In this document: positions 37,501-47,339 of the stretch, one piece after another
How positions within the stretch are numbered: the stretch's first letter is position 1
Layout of the letters: each line of letters starts with the position of its first letter
Assembly: GCA_012845835.1 (NCBI GenBank)
Contig: JABAKD010000019.1
Coordinates: 4,259,994-4,323,993, forward strand
Direction: 5' to 3'
DNA from: Undaria pinnatifida
Taxonomy: Eukaryota > Sar > Phaeophyceae > Laminariales > Alariaceae
Length of the DNA stretch: 64,000 nucleotides
Notes under the pieces: model-generated
Database searches by the model: none
What the model saw: the letters and a program-made list of their open reading frames with translations, nothing else
Told to the model about the DNA's origin: nothing
Position numbers and translations under genes: made by a program

Positions 37501-40500
37501 CGCCCGGGAAACCCCATTCAGAAGAAGGGATAAAGCCTGCCACGCTCACAACTCCTTCCCTGGGTCCGTCCTTCTCCATAAGACTGATTTGCAGCCCGTC
37601 GCTGTTGGGGTTCAGCGGGATTAGCGAAGCATCAAGAAAGTTGGGAAATGTTCATGTACATGGATTATAGGGTTACATGGGGTTGTGGAAGCTTCATCAA
37701 GGCAGAAATGTGTTCAATGAGAAAATTTCCACGGAGTTGGGAACGCGTCGCTCAAGGCGGGAATATAGTCACTTACCTGGTATGTGCATTACGTGTAATT
37801 GTCGTTTTTGCCTCTTTTTCGGACACGTCTCTTCGTGCTCGCACCTTTATCCGAAACGTCAGAGGGGTCGGCACACTTGGGACCTTGGGGTCGCGTTGCC
37901 AGAGGGTTGGGCGCAATCCGTGCAGTGCGTCGCGCGTGGCAAGCCGTTTTTTAATTTTTGGCTTGGGCATATTTAAGGCAAATCCTCGACTTTCCGCAAG
38001 TCAAATGCTGGGGATGGGGTTCCGCATCCCCTATCCCCGTGTAGATTCGGATGCAAATGGTGTACATTTCCTTATTTTTGGTCGTGAGATATCTGCTCGC
38101 ACATCGCATGGCTTCCCGAAACCATGTGGTTACCCTGTACAGAGACGGGTTGGGGATATTAGTACGCATGTTTGGGTGCGCTACGCGCCATATGTCATGC
38201 ATATAGTGCGTGTATTATGCGCTGTGTATCACGCTCGCGCCGTCCATGTTATTTCCCCGGGTTTTCTCCTTCGACAGGCGTTCACCTTGAACATGACATA
38301 TTTTCTCAAGCGGTAAGAATGGGCCAAGCAGCCCATCAGGCTCATAAACAACTCGTGACAACTTTGACAAGACTGACCGACCAAGCCGACATCAGTCACC
38401 GCATGGCCCAAGCGCCAGGAACACCTCCGAACAGCTTTCTCCTCTGAGGGACTTTCACCCACGTTGTCAGCGGCAGCTCGTGCTACTGCAAAGCACCAAC
38501 GCGGGGTGGGCGGATTCCCCGGGTTGCCCGGCGTTCCCCGAGCATTGCGCTTGGACCGCAATCATTCTCACTTTCTGCTGTGAGACTGTCGTAGCCGGGG
38601 CAACGACGTGGTCGCGAAAATTGGAGGGTAAGCTCACGCCGTTGTAATATGTGTCTGATGCGTTCGCCTGGCTTCGGCGTTGAAATTAAAGTCTGTTTTC
38701 GGCAAGCCTGCACGGGTTCGATCTTCGGAGCGGTGAGTTGCTGGTGTGTTCGTGTTTTCTTTTCCTTGACTTGAGTCATGTGCTGTCGTTGTGGAAGCTA
38801 GAGGGCAAGCCACGCGCGCCTACATGGTGTTGCGTACTGCTGCTGCTGGGCGACAGCAGAGGACACGCCACGCTCACACACATCGTGTAGCCCGCTGCTG
38901 GTGCTGGGCAGCAGCTGCTTGGGGGTTATGTTTTCGGGGGTCTGTGTATGTGTTGGCGTGCTTTGTTCTCTGTCTCATATGCTGATATTGTTAACAGGTA
39001 GAGGGCGAGTTCATGCTGTTGTACGATACGCCACGCGCGCATGCATGGTGTTGCCTGCTGCTGCCGTTGCTTGTGTATGCTGGTATGTTGTGTGTATGTT
39101 TTCCCCTTCAGTCATGTGCTGCTGTTGTTGAGGTAGAGGACACGCCGCTCAACTGGCTTCGGCGTTGCGATTAAAGTCTGTTTTCAGCAAGCCTGCACAC
39201 GGGTTCGATCTTCGGAGCGGTGTGTTGCTGGTGTGTGGGTGTGTCTTTCTCGTTGATTGAGCCATGTGCTGTTATTGCTGAAGATGGAGGACGCGCCACG
39301 CGCACATGCATGGCGTTGCCTACTGCTGATGCTGGGCACAAGACGTGCTGCGTGTTGCGTGGTGTATGTTGTTGTGATATCATGGTGGTAGTTGTGGTGG
39401 TTGTTGTACACACAGCTTGCCAAGATGAGTATCGACCCTAAATTCGTCAAACTCACAGCCGACGTCGTTAGAAAAAAATCATAAAATGTGAAATCCCGTA
39501 TCCCATATCCCGTGATAAATGGGAAATCCCCCACCATGTATCTCGTGGTTCCGTGAATAAAAGCCAAATCCCGTTCCCGCACAAACATATTCCGCCCAAA
39601 AACTCAAGAAAACCGTTTCCACACAAACAAACCCGCGGATTCCGTTCCCGCACGAACGAATCCCGCAATAATCCCCAAATCTCGTCCCCGGTTAACGCAA
39701 GAACGACGAATCAAACCCGTGACTTGCCATTTGCGTGCATATCGCCCGGACGTTTATTATGCAAGCTAGTCCTCCCGCGCAGGACCGACTAATCCCGCGA
39801 AACCCGTTCGGGACCGCACGAACGAATCCCGCAATAATCCTCAAATCTCGAATCTAGTTAATGCAAGAATGGCGAATCAAACCGGCGACTTGCCACTTGC
39901 GTGTATATCGCCCGGACGTTTATCAAGCTAGTCCTCCCGCGCAGGACAGAATAATCCGCGAATTCTGTTCCCGCACGAACGAATCCCGCAATAATCCTCA
40001 AATCACGTATCCCGGTAATGCAAGAACGACGGATCAAACCGGTGAAATGCCACTTGCGTGTATATCACCCGGACGTTCATCAAGCTAGTCCTCCCGCGCA
40101 GGACAGACTAATGCGATATACAGCAGTTTGCCAAGTCGCCGGTTTAATTCTCTCAGATAAAAAGCAGTATATCTTTGTCATTTTTTTTCCCGAAAACATG
40201 TATGCCCAGTTTTAGTGGGAGCCCCCCTCGCTCCCATATGACACACACGGCCCTGACCGACATAGCATGAACGTTAACGAGGCAGTACCAGTTAAGGCAG
40301 GAACAGTTGAGCATACAAAATAAAAGGTTCCCGAGGTGTTGGGGAGGCATTATAAAGATGGGAATACCTTAGAGTAAAAAAAAGGATTTCCATGTTGCTG
40401 ATGAGGCATTGTTAAGGTGGGCATAGCTTACACGTACAAATTGAAAATTGGTGCTCCACTAAGTTGGGGAGGCGGAAATATATTTACATTCGGGTTGATA

Positions 40501-43500
40501 CGGAGTCGGGGCGGCATAGCTAACGCGGGAGTAGACGTACGGACCTGTTAAAAAATGTAGGATTTCCACATGGTTGGAAGGGCATTGCTAAGGCGGGGAT
40601 AGCTGTAAACATATAGATGGTGAGGGTTCCACGGCGTTAGGGGGGCATTGTTTAAGCGGGAATGCCTTTACATACATGGATTACAGAGGCTGTGCGGCGT
40701 CTTTCCGTCCGCAGGCATGCTTGCTACCCCAAGATCTTAGCTCTCTAATAAACGATCTGGCGCGATGCACAACACAGCACACTAGTGCGGCACGGTTGTC
40801 AAACAGCAACATCAGCCAAAAAACAGCTATTGGTGACGATGAGCAACACAGCACACGTTACGCTGCGCTGTTATCAAAACAAAAAATCAACTTGAAACTA
40901 GCTAAATATTCTTCTTCTAAGAGTAAAGGTTTCAAGAGTCCTGGAAGGCAGTTTGTCATGCATCACAACAAACGCTATAAGAGCCCGGGACGGCAGTGTG
41001 TCATGCACCAGAATAAATGTTGTAAGCGTCCTGGAAAGGCTGTCATGCCTCGCATGCGGCGACGCGTGCATCGCAGCAGTCATCAAAGCCCTCAAGACCA
41101 CCCCTGCATCCCTCACAGCCCTCGAGACCGCCACCAACACCCAACCTCAACTCAAAACGCAAGCCCTAAAACCTCGGGTTGGCTCTCATCTTATACATCG
41201 CCCACCAGGTACACATTATGGTCTTCATATTATGGCCGTGACTGTTATTTTCCCTTCGGCGTTTTCCATACCATGTATAAACTTGCCCGGGGTTCTCAAA
41301 TGTTGCTGGCGTTTTTCGTTACGCCCTATTGGACATTAAGCAAGGGAGGTGGGAAAAAATGTCACTCGTCGGGTAAGGAGATACTTGAGCTTCACTGACT
41401 GTATTCGAGAAGCCTGACGTGTCTTCTGATAAGCACTGCTAAACCTTGCGAGTCCTCTGCCAGGCTTTGCATGGAAACCCTCTGCGCCAGCTTTCAAGTA
41501 TGGACCCTGCGCGTCTGCTTTTAGCTAGAAACCTCGCATACCATCTGTAAACAGAAAAAACAAAGCTCTAGCCAATCAACAGCGTGCGCCGGTCGGTTGC
41601 GCGTTGTTGCGAGGTTCTCACGTGCTGGAGGCGTTGCGGAAGGTGAAGATCTCTTGCCAGGAAGGGTTTGCGTCGCAGTCCTGAGACCAAAAGGAACCAC
41701 GTCGAACGGTCAACGCGAAAATTGCGCGATTAACAAAAAAAAAGCGAAAAAAACAACGAAACAAGCAGGAATACAACACAAAAGCATGGCAAAACACGAG
41801 AAAACAACGTAACCCCAAATAAATGGAAACCAAATAAGGGAAAAAAACAAAATAAGTCAAAATCAAGCCAAAGAAAAACAACACACAAAAAAACGAACAT
41901 CAGACATCACGCACGAAAGCAGATATCAAAACGAAACACACCACACCACACCAATTCACCTAAAACTACAACGTAAAAAAAAATGTCAAAACGATGGGGG
42001 CACCTACCTTAACGGCTGTGGTGAGGCTGTCGAGAGAAGACCTGAGCTTAACTAGGACGTACGGGTTGCAGGTGCCGAACACGGCGAGATTCTGATTTTG
42101 AAAAAAAAAACACCCACCCATCCACCCACCGAGGTAGAGGCAACGACGACGAGCGGCAACACGTGTGTCAGGAAAAAAAAAATCAGGAACGGAGGCGGTG
42201 GAGGAGGAAAGCGAGGAGGACAGAGAGGAGGGAAAAATTAAACCCTTTTAGCGCCGCATTCCTACCATGGGGACAAAAATCTTGGCGTTAGACGGGGACT
42301 TAATGTTGCAATGGGTTAAGCCAAAAACGCCAACGGAGGACGAGAACAACGAGAAAAATATATGTACCAGGCACAGCAGCAGTAACATCAGCAGCAGTGA
42401 TATACGGAAGCCGCCACCCGAATACTTTTGTCGGGAAAGGAAGCGGATCGATAGATGACGTCCTTGTTGGTCCGGACCTCGTGCCGCCGATGGGATCAAA
42501 ACTATTGTGTCCTCCCCGGCTGCTGGGTTCACGCGCGTTAATCCCTCCTCTAGACTACGTGAAGCTACGGTAGCCTGCAACAGTAGCCTATAACAGTAGC
42601 CTGCAACAACAGCCTGCAACAATAGCTTGCAACAATAGCCTGCAACAATAGCCTGCAACAGTAACCTGCCGAAGCTTACGACAGTAGTATAAAACAGCAT
42701 AGCCTCGGGCATGAGATGAACATCGCGGTTGGGGTTCAGTACCCTCCTATGTACAAAAGCCCACACTATTGATAGTAGCCGACAGCAGTTGCCTACAACG
42801 TAGTATTCTACAGTAGCCTACACCAGCAGCAACCTACTACTTCGAACTATAGCGAAGTAGTCTACTAAATTCTACTACAACAGTCACCTGCTACCAATGC
42901 TCTACGATACTATCAATAGTCTGCTAGATCACCTTACCCCGATTTTTCGCCGTCCCTCGTTCGAGTCGAGACGGTTACGTGCGACTCATTTACGTAACAC
43001 ATCTGCTCAAGACGGGTCAGGCAGCGAGTGACGCGGGTCCAAAAAAATAAGCAAGGGCAGGACGCTCTGCATACAGCTGTTTGTTGGAGTTGTAGGACTC
43101 CAATGCGACCGGCGTAACAACACCCTCGACGCATGAATCATCGTGTGAGCACCGCACGCCCACTCCAAGGCTTTTTTGGCGGTACAGTATCGCTACACGT
43201 GGGCCCCAAACGGGTAATCGATTTCGCTACACACACACAAAAAAAATCACGTTTGTCCGAAAAAACATGGGTGCAGTACTCACGAGGCTTTCACGAGGGC
43301 TGGACGGTGGCACACGGTGGCACATGTCGCAGTAAAAGCGCACACTCTTTTTCTCTTCTTTTTTCTGAGGTGATCGAGTTGATGAGCTCTATAACCCACC
43401 CACAAACACAATAATAAAAGGCGAGAAAAACATGGCAAGTGCAACTCGATCAATCCCCCACTCCCGGTTGACAAGATAAAAAAACGAAACGCTATGCATG

Positions 43501-45112
43501 AGACTATGTTGCGAAACAAGAACGATAGTCCGACGGTAATCTATCGTCAGACCCTCGAACACGAAAACTAATTACCTGGTAGCCGTCTTTACACTAGCAC
43601 GAAAACAAAAAAGAAAAAAATCGCCACCCCCCTCCCCTATAATATTATAAAAAAGGAAAATACACTCCAGCTGTGAGATCGAAGATTTCGTCGAAACTCA
43701 TCTTTGCAAGCTGTGTGTGATACTCCGATCGCGCGCATTACGAGTTGTGTGTCCTCATTAAGGATATAGGTCGGCGACTCCCCTTACAACTACAGTGTAG
43801 CTATCAGGGTCAACAGGATGATTTTAGTCAGTCTGTGCGCGGAAACTATAAAACCCGTTTCTGAGGGGGACAAAATCTGACAGCTGTGAAGGGAAATGTA
43901 TCCTTTTATCAAGTGAACCTTGTGAGTCGAATAACCGGTGAGGGGGGTGGGGCGGAGTTTTGAAGGACGTGGGGGCCTGGTTTTGATCAAAAGCGAGCGG
44001 GTTTGGAGGGGGGGGGGGGGGGGGGGAAAGGGGGCAATTTGTGCATGTAAGCTATAAATCCTTTCGAGGGGATAAATCTGACGGTTTTGGCGCCAGTATA
44101 TTATTGGGGGCGGGGGGGGGGGTTGAGGCGGGGGGGGGGGGGGGGCGCGGGGGGGGCAGCTCAATATGTGCCTGGAAACTATACATTATTTTGAGGGGAT
44201 AAATGTGACGGTTTTGGAAATAATACATCAGTTCATCATGTATATCCTGGGGTAAGTCGTACAATCGGTGAGTAAAGAGAGGGTGGAGTGTTCGAGGGGG
44301 TGGGGTTGGGATGGGTTGGGGGAGAGGTGGGGGGTGTGGGGGCGGGGGGTGGGGCGGGGGAGGTGGGGGGGGGGGAGGAAGGGCTTTAGGTGAGGGGTTT
44401 GTTATACGTGTGGTGCTAGGTCTAGGCGATGGTGCGGGTGATGGGGAAGAAGGGGGCGTTCGAGGCGGGGGGGGGGGGGGGGGACACAGCGGCATGGATG
44501 GCTCTCGAAAGATAATGAGGTGATATCCTGTGCGTGAAGTGTTTATTAATGTGGCGGATTTCGATATTTTGGTGGGGCGTTTGAGTAAGGGAGAGCAATA
44601 ATATATACCAGGTACCTGGCACTATTGATGGTTCAGTAGTCCCGTCCGTCAGAAAAATACCCTATTACTAGTCGAAACCGTCAAGTACGCTTTGAGTCAT
44701 CTCACGGCAGGGGTGCAGCACATTCCAAGAAATTTCCGAGCTCCTGACAGGAGGACCTCGATCTCACCCCAAAAACACGACTACGAAGGCATTCGCTCGC
44801 GCAAGCCGACCTACACGTCCACGCGCGCCGGAACAACAAAACAACTCGTACAAAGTACCAGAATAGCCCGCGCTTCCATGACTTCAGGAACGCTCAGCCG
44901 GGCAGAAAAAAAAACGGTCCAAAAAATGCAACGCCTACCGTGAGATGACTCCCTTACCGTACCAAGCGACAAAGAAATCTACCAGATCCACCAGATCTAC
45001 CATATCTAACATATCTACCTTATCTACCATAGCTACCATAGCTACCATATCGTACCTGGAGGTCGACACCCCTGACGACCTTGACCACCAAGTCTCCGGT
45101 CACTTCCGTCAT
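31565..45112 (-). CDS. C2-domain protein with C-terminal membrane segments
   Basis: Phase-matched minus-strand exons: 45112-45056 (start MTEVTGDLVVKVVRGVDLQ), 42091-42008, 41680-41622, 37601-37397, 36429-36361, 35902-35684, 34920-34777, then a tentative last exon from 31708 to a stop at 31565. The product is about 327 residues. Residues 1-135 form one C2 domain: DLVVKVVRGVDL, NPYVLVKL, NPSWQEIFTF and LQISLMEKDGP are the expected strands. Residues about 195-255 are strongly hydrophobic, enough for two or three membrane helices, with a Gly-Gly turn at the exon 6/7 junction; a basic, cysteine-containing tail follows. C2 domains normally dock on phospholipid. The Asp-containing loop-one motif (D..G.SDPY) is VFGTCNPY here, so calcium binding looks lost. 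The layout recalls C2 tethering proteins such as MCTP tails, but I recognise no named family. Exon eight has a weak alternative donor after residue Lys at 31604, so the 3' end is uncertain. Introns contain several repeats and a CACCG/CACCA array. Confidence 0.78.
34224..34496 (-). mobile_element. MITE, GACGCGTGC family, copy 5
   Basis: Reverse-oriented copy: GACGCGTGGTACGATAGAG at the left, CCTTATCGTGGTAGGCGTG at the right, with TCTGAATGACGGGGCTTC and GAGAGGTCTTAAGCTCC inside. About 273 bp. Lies in the last intron of the C2 gene. Confidence 0.8.
34596..34665 (+). repeat. Family B, partial unit
   Basis: AACGCACCCCCGTTTCGGG and AAATTACTTGGACTTAGTGT with the usual spacing. Confidence 0.6.
36032..36208 (+). 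repeat. CACCG pentanucleotide array
   Basis: About thirty-five unbroken CACCG units, directly followed by a CACCA array. In an intron of the C2 gene, 50 bases before the next exon when read on the minus strand from 36,361. Confidence 0.97.
36209..36315 (+). repeat. CACCA pentanucleotide array
   Basis: About twenty CACCA units adjoining the CACCG block, with one CACCGTACCA junction. Confidence 0.97.
36634..36785 (-). mobile_element. MITE, GACGCGTGC family, truncated copy 6
   Basis: Begins GACGCGCGCTACAATAGACG and continues with ACGGGGCTCCTCACCCC, AAAATCGTCAGAATGTC and TACCTAGCCCATGGG, matching about half of the element in reverse. The far end is missing or unrecognisable. Confidence 0.65.
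36905..37215 (+). repeat. Family H remnant with nested family B unit
   Basis: AAACGATCGCTATCCTAGGAG, GGCGGCCGAGCAGGAACGG and CTCGAAAGGGATGCGTGGTC flank the reversed family B unit at 37,018-37,092, so one repeat inserted into the other or the two travel together. Confidence 0.6.
37018..37092 (-). repeat. Family B, reversed unit
   Basis: GGAGCCCCAAAACCCCTCCC, TACACAAATTCCAGGTAA, GTTGTCCCCAAAAACGTG and TTTCCAGCGG are the reverse of the standard unit. Confidence 0.8.
37250..37360 (-). repeat. Family I fragment, reversed
   Basis: ATGCCTGTCTGGTCGGCGAA, CAGACGTGCGCCGTCCCGGC and TTACGGCCATGCATAGTAAG, 30 bp upstream of a C2 gene exon. Confidence 0.75.
38660..39340 (+). repeat. Degenerate long tandem repeat
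   Basis: Blocks TGGCTTCGGCGTTGAAATTA, AGTCTGTTTTCGGCAAGCC, GGGTTCGATCTTCGGAGCGG and CACGCCACGCGCGCATGCAT recur about 480 bp apart, with extra partial units between. The GGTTCGATC word is B-box-like, but no tRNA fold is evident. Confidence 0.75.
39412..39485 (-). repeat. Family C fragment
   Basis: CAGCTTGCCAAGATGAGTAT, CGACCCTAAATTCGTC and AACTCACAGCCGACGTCG, nearly the same as the 11.3 kb fragment. Confidence 0.75.
39640..40115 (+). repeat. Tandem repeat, about 160 bp, three copies
   Basis: Units share ACGAATCCCGCAATAATCC, GCAAGAACGACGAATCAAAC, TGCGTGTATATCGCCCGG and AAGCTAGTCCTCCCGCGCAG. In an intron of the C2 gene. Confidence 0.9.
40220..40690 (+). repeat. Degenerate ~75-bp tandem repeat
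   Basis: Recurrent GGTTGGGGAGGCATTG, TTAAGGCGGGAATAGC and TACATACATGGAT-like words, about six diverged units. A related stretch is seen at 37,640-37,770. Confidence 0.7.
40925..41050 (+). repeat. 45-bp minisatellite in an open frame
   Basis: Two and a half units beginning AAGAGTCCTGGAAGGCAG, translating in one frame to KSPGRQ-VMH-NK repeats. The frame is open from 40,676 to 41,398 (240 codons) but lies antisense in an intron of the C2 gene and has no recognised domain, so no CDS is called. Confidence 0.7.
42555..42680 (+). repeat. 14-15-bp minisatellite
   Basis: About eight units of AGCCTGCAACAATAG and close variants, 460 bp upstream (in C2 transcript sense) of the second C2 exon. Confidence 0.88.
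43660..43885 (+). repeat. Family C repeat
   Basis: CAGCTGTGAGATCGAAG, TGCAAGCTGTGTGTGATAC, TCCGATCGCGCGCATTACG, CAGGGTCAACAGG and GCGCGGAAACTATAAAACCC. The clearest full-length copy. Confidence 0.88.
44695..44832 (+). repeat. Family D repeat
   Basis: AAATTTCCGAGCTCCTGACA, ACACGACTACGAAGGCATTC and GCTCGCGCAAGCCGACC. Confidence 0.72.
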
Positions 45113-47339
45113 TATGAGGTGGGTCGCGACGCTACAGCTCGATATATGTCAGCCGCTTGCCGTTGTTTTTTCCTGTTCGTTTCAGCGAGGGTTTTCCATA
45201 TATGCCGAGGCCGATGCCGTTCAAAGCGAGGTGTTGCCGGGGGGGGGGGGGGGGGCACGACGAAAATAAGCAAGTTTGTGGTAGTTAGTTCAGATATCCG
45301 TTGAGATATTCGTTGGAAGATTCACAGTCAATTTTTGACGAGGCGCACTGATACAACTCACAAAAATAAAACGTTTCACGGCATGGTGTAGACACCACGA
45401 AGATACCTCAAACATCTCAAGAGTCAGTTTGCTAGTCAGTGGAAAAACAACCATCGTTCCAATTAACGGAGGTGTATATATATAATGAAACGTACAAACA
45501 AAAAATTAATTCGAGAAAGAAAAGGTGGGCGTCAGGGATATCTGCGTCGTCGTGTCTGCCTCTCCGTCCGTTGTCGCTCTCGCTATCCAAGCTTGGGGGT
45601 TACACAGGGTTCGAAGTGATACTAAAAAAGCTTCCGTGCCGGGTTGGGGGAATCTGACGCGCCCCCATGTGCTTCCAGCATTATGACCCGATCTACTTCT
45701 TGAAACGCCCCTAGCTCAACCCACGGGATCAGCATGACTTCGAACCTCCGAGAGCCCCGTCCCCTGCCCCTGCCTTACGAGGCTCATTGAGTTTTGTCCA
45801 GTCCGATTCCGGCAACAAAGCACGTATCACCAAATGCTGGAGCACTTGAACAGTTGTAAAAAAAGGCCTGTTTCCTATACCACGTACCGTATATTCGCAT
45901 AGTAAAGTGGGGAAGACGGTTCTAAATATTTGATAAAATGTGATAACATGGTACATACGACGCATAACGTTTATATATCGTAGAAGTCAGGTTACGCGTG
46001 TGTACGCATGGATACCTGCAACGCCAGGCCTAAAATGATATGCCCGTCTCTCGATATCTGCGGGCTAAGCTGGAGGCCTGCATCGCCACGGACACCACGC
46101 CGCCTCCGTGGATCGTGGAGATGCCTGAGTGCGGGCGGCCTTTGGGCCCTTCGCAGACAGCCTTCGACGAGCTCAAATCGACGTTTGCTTACCTCCAACA
46201 CACCGTCATCAAGGTGTCTCGCGGACGGGAAAAGACCGTCCGCTTCGATGCTCGCAAATATGGATTTTTACCCAATCGTATTCGCAATCCAGCTCTAGCT
46301 AGCATATCCTTCAGTCCCCGGGGCAACGGCAGCGCAAGCTGTCCCTACTTACGATCCATATTACTACTCCAGCAGCGCAAGCTGCTGCCGTTGTATACGG
46401 ATACGCAAGTATGTCGACCCGACTTGATCTCTGGGGATCTACAGCAGTGCTTACATGCCCAGTTGCGCAGCGATGCCGGTCCGGGGATCCTGCTGTGCTC
46501 ATGGGTATACATATAGGTGCGGGTAACCGCTTCTTTGCGAGCACACTTACGCCGTACGGCACCACGTTAAAGTTAGTGTGTTATTTTTTCATATCTACAT
46601 ATCGCACACGCTGTGCAACTGTGCATAACCCGCCGCACCTAAACGAGCAACGATTCTGTTCGTGGTGCATGGCACAAAATGTGCTCAACGTCTTACGTAT
46701 GTCGATTTTCCACGACATTGAGTACAAAGACTAAAAGCAGTAGCCGCTACGAGTAGACATCTCACGTTTAGGCGGAGTCCTTCGTTTTCTACAACGGACC
46801 GGTATTCGCGTGATTTATGAATTTAACATCTCTGCTTGAAAGGCAGTTGACTAGGGCTGGGCCCTGGTCCTCCATCTTGCTGGCAGTGCTGCACCGCAAC
46901 AGACGACGGGTGTGCCAGTGCCGCTTATACTCTACCTACTTGAGTACGTCCTACGATAACGCCTCGTAATACAACGAAAAAAACATCTAACTACGCGGCG
47001 CCGAGCGCCGAGAGAGGTGCACGCAAAACAAACGAGAGGAGGGGGGGGGGCATACACTTGGTCCGCTTTGTCTCAGTTGTACGGAGTCAATGTTCCACCC
47101 CCTGAGGCACAGGAATCGCCTCTGAAACGCAAACCAAACAAAAAATGAACGCTCCTAAGATCCAGTGAGACCAAACGCGAATGAAACTGCCACTGGTAAG
47201 GCCTCTTCGGGTGCGCCTCTGGTGAGGCCCCGTCATTAGGCAGGCGGGGGGACGATGGTCGCGGTTTTGCCGCGACCGACCAGTGAACCGTCCACTGCTC
47301 GGATCCAGGGTATGATACTGAACAGAGACAAGAGGATCG
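45113..47339. other. Region between C2 gene start and LINE
   Basis: The 5' side of the C2 gene. Apart from the exon-like stretch at 46.0-46.2 kb and a short hairpin at 46,221-46,243 (8-bp arms GCGGACGG/CCGTCCGC), I see no gene or recognised repeat. Confidence 0.4.
46040..46201 (+). CDS. Unidentified exon-like open stretch
   Basis: An open frame of GC-rich, coding-like codons translates to a hydrophilic segment containing AKLEACIATDTTPPPW, IVEMPECGRPLGPSQ and DELKSTFAYLQHTVIK, with a possible acceptor at 46065-46066 and a weak donor after 46212. It lies between the start of the C2 gene (divergent) and the LINE. I recognise no family and find no partner exon. On the minus strand a good-looking donor (GGAG|GTAAGC) overlaps the same place, so the coding strand is not settled. 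It could be an exon of an unseen gene, a gene fragment or chance. Confidence 0.25.

Noticed and set aside
39190-39220. tRNA-like GGTTCGATC B-box word
   Set aside because: No matching A box or cloverleaf around it; it recurs as part of a local tandem repeat.
40676-41398. 240-codon plus-strand frame as a gene
   Set aside because: No domain, includes a minisatellite and lies antisense in a C2 intron; kept only as a repeat.
42555-42680. Regularly spaced short repeats resembling a CRISPR array
   Set aside because: Units of 14-15 bp are contiguous with no unique spacers, in a eukaryotic intron; it is a minisatellite.
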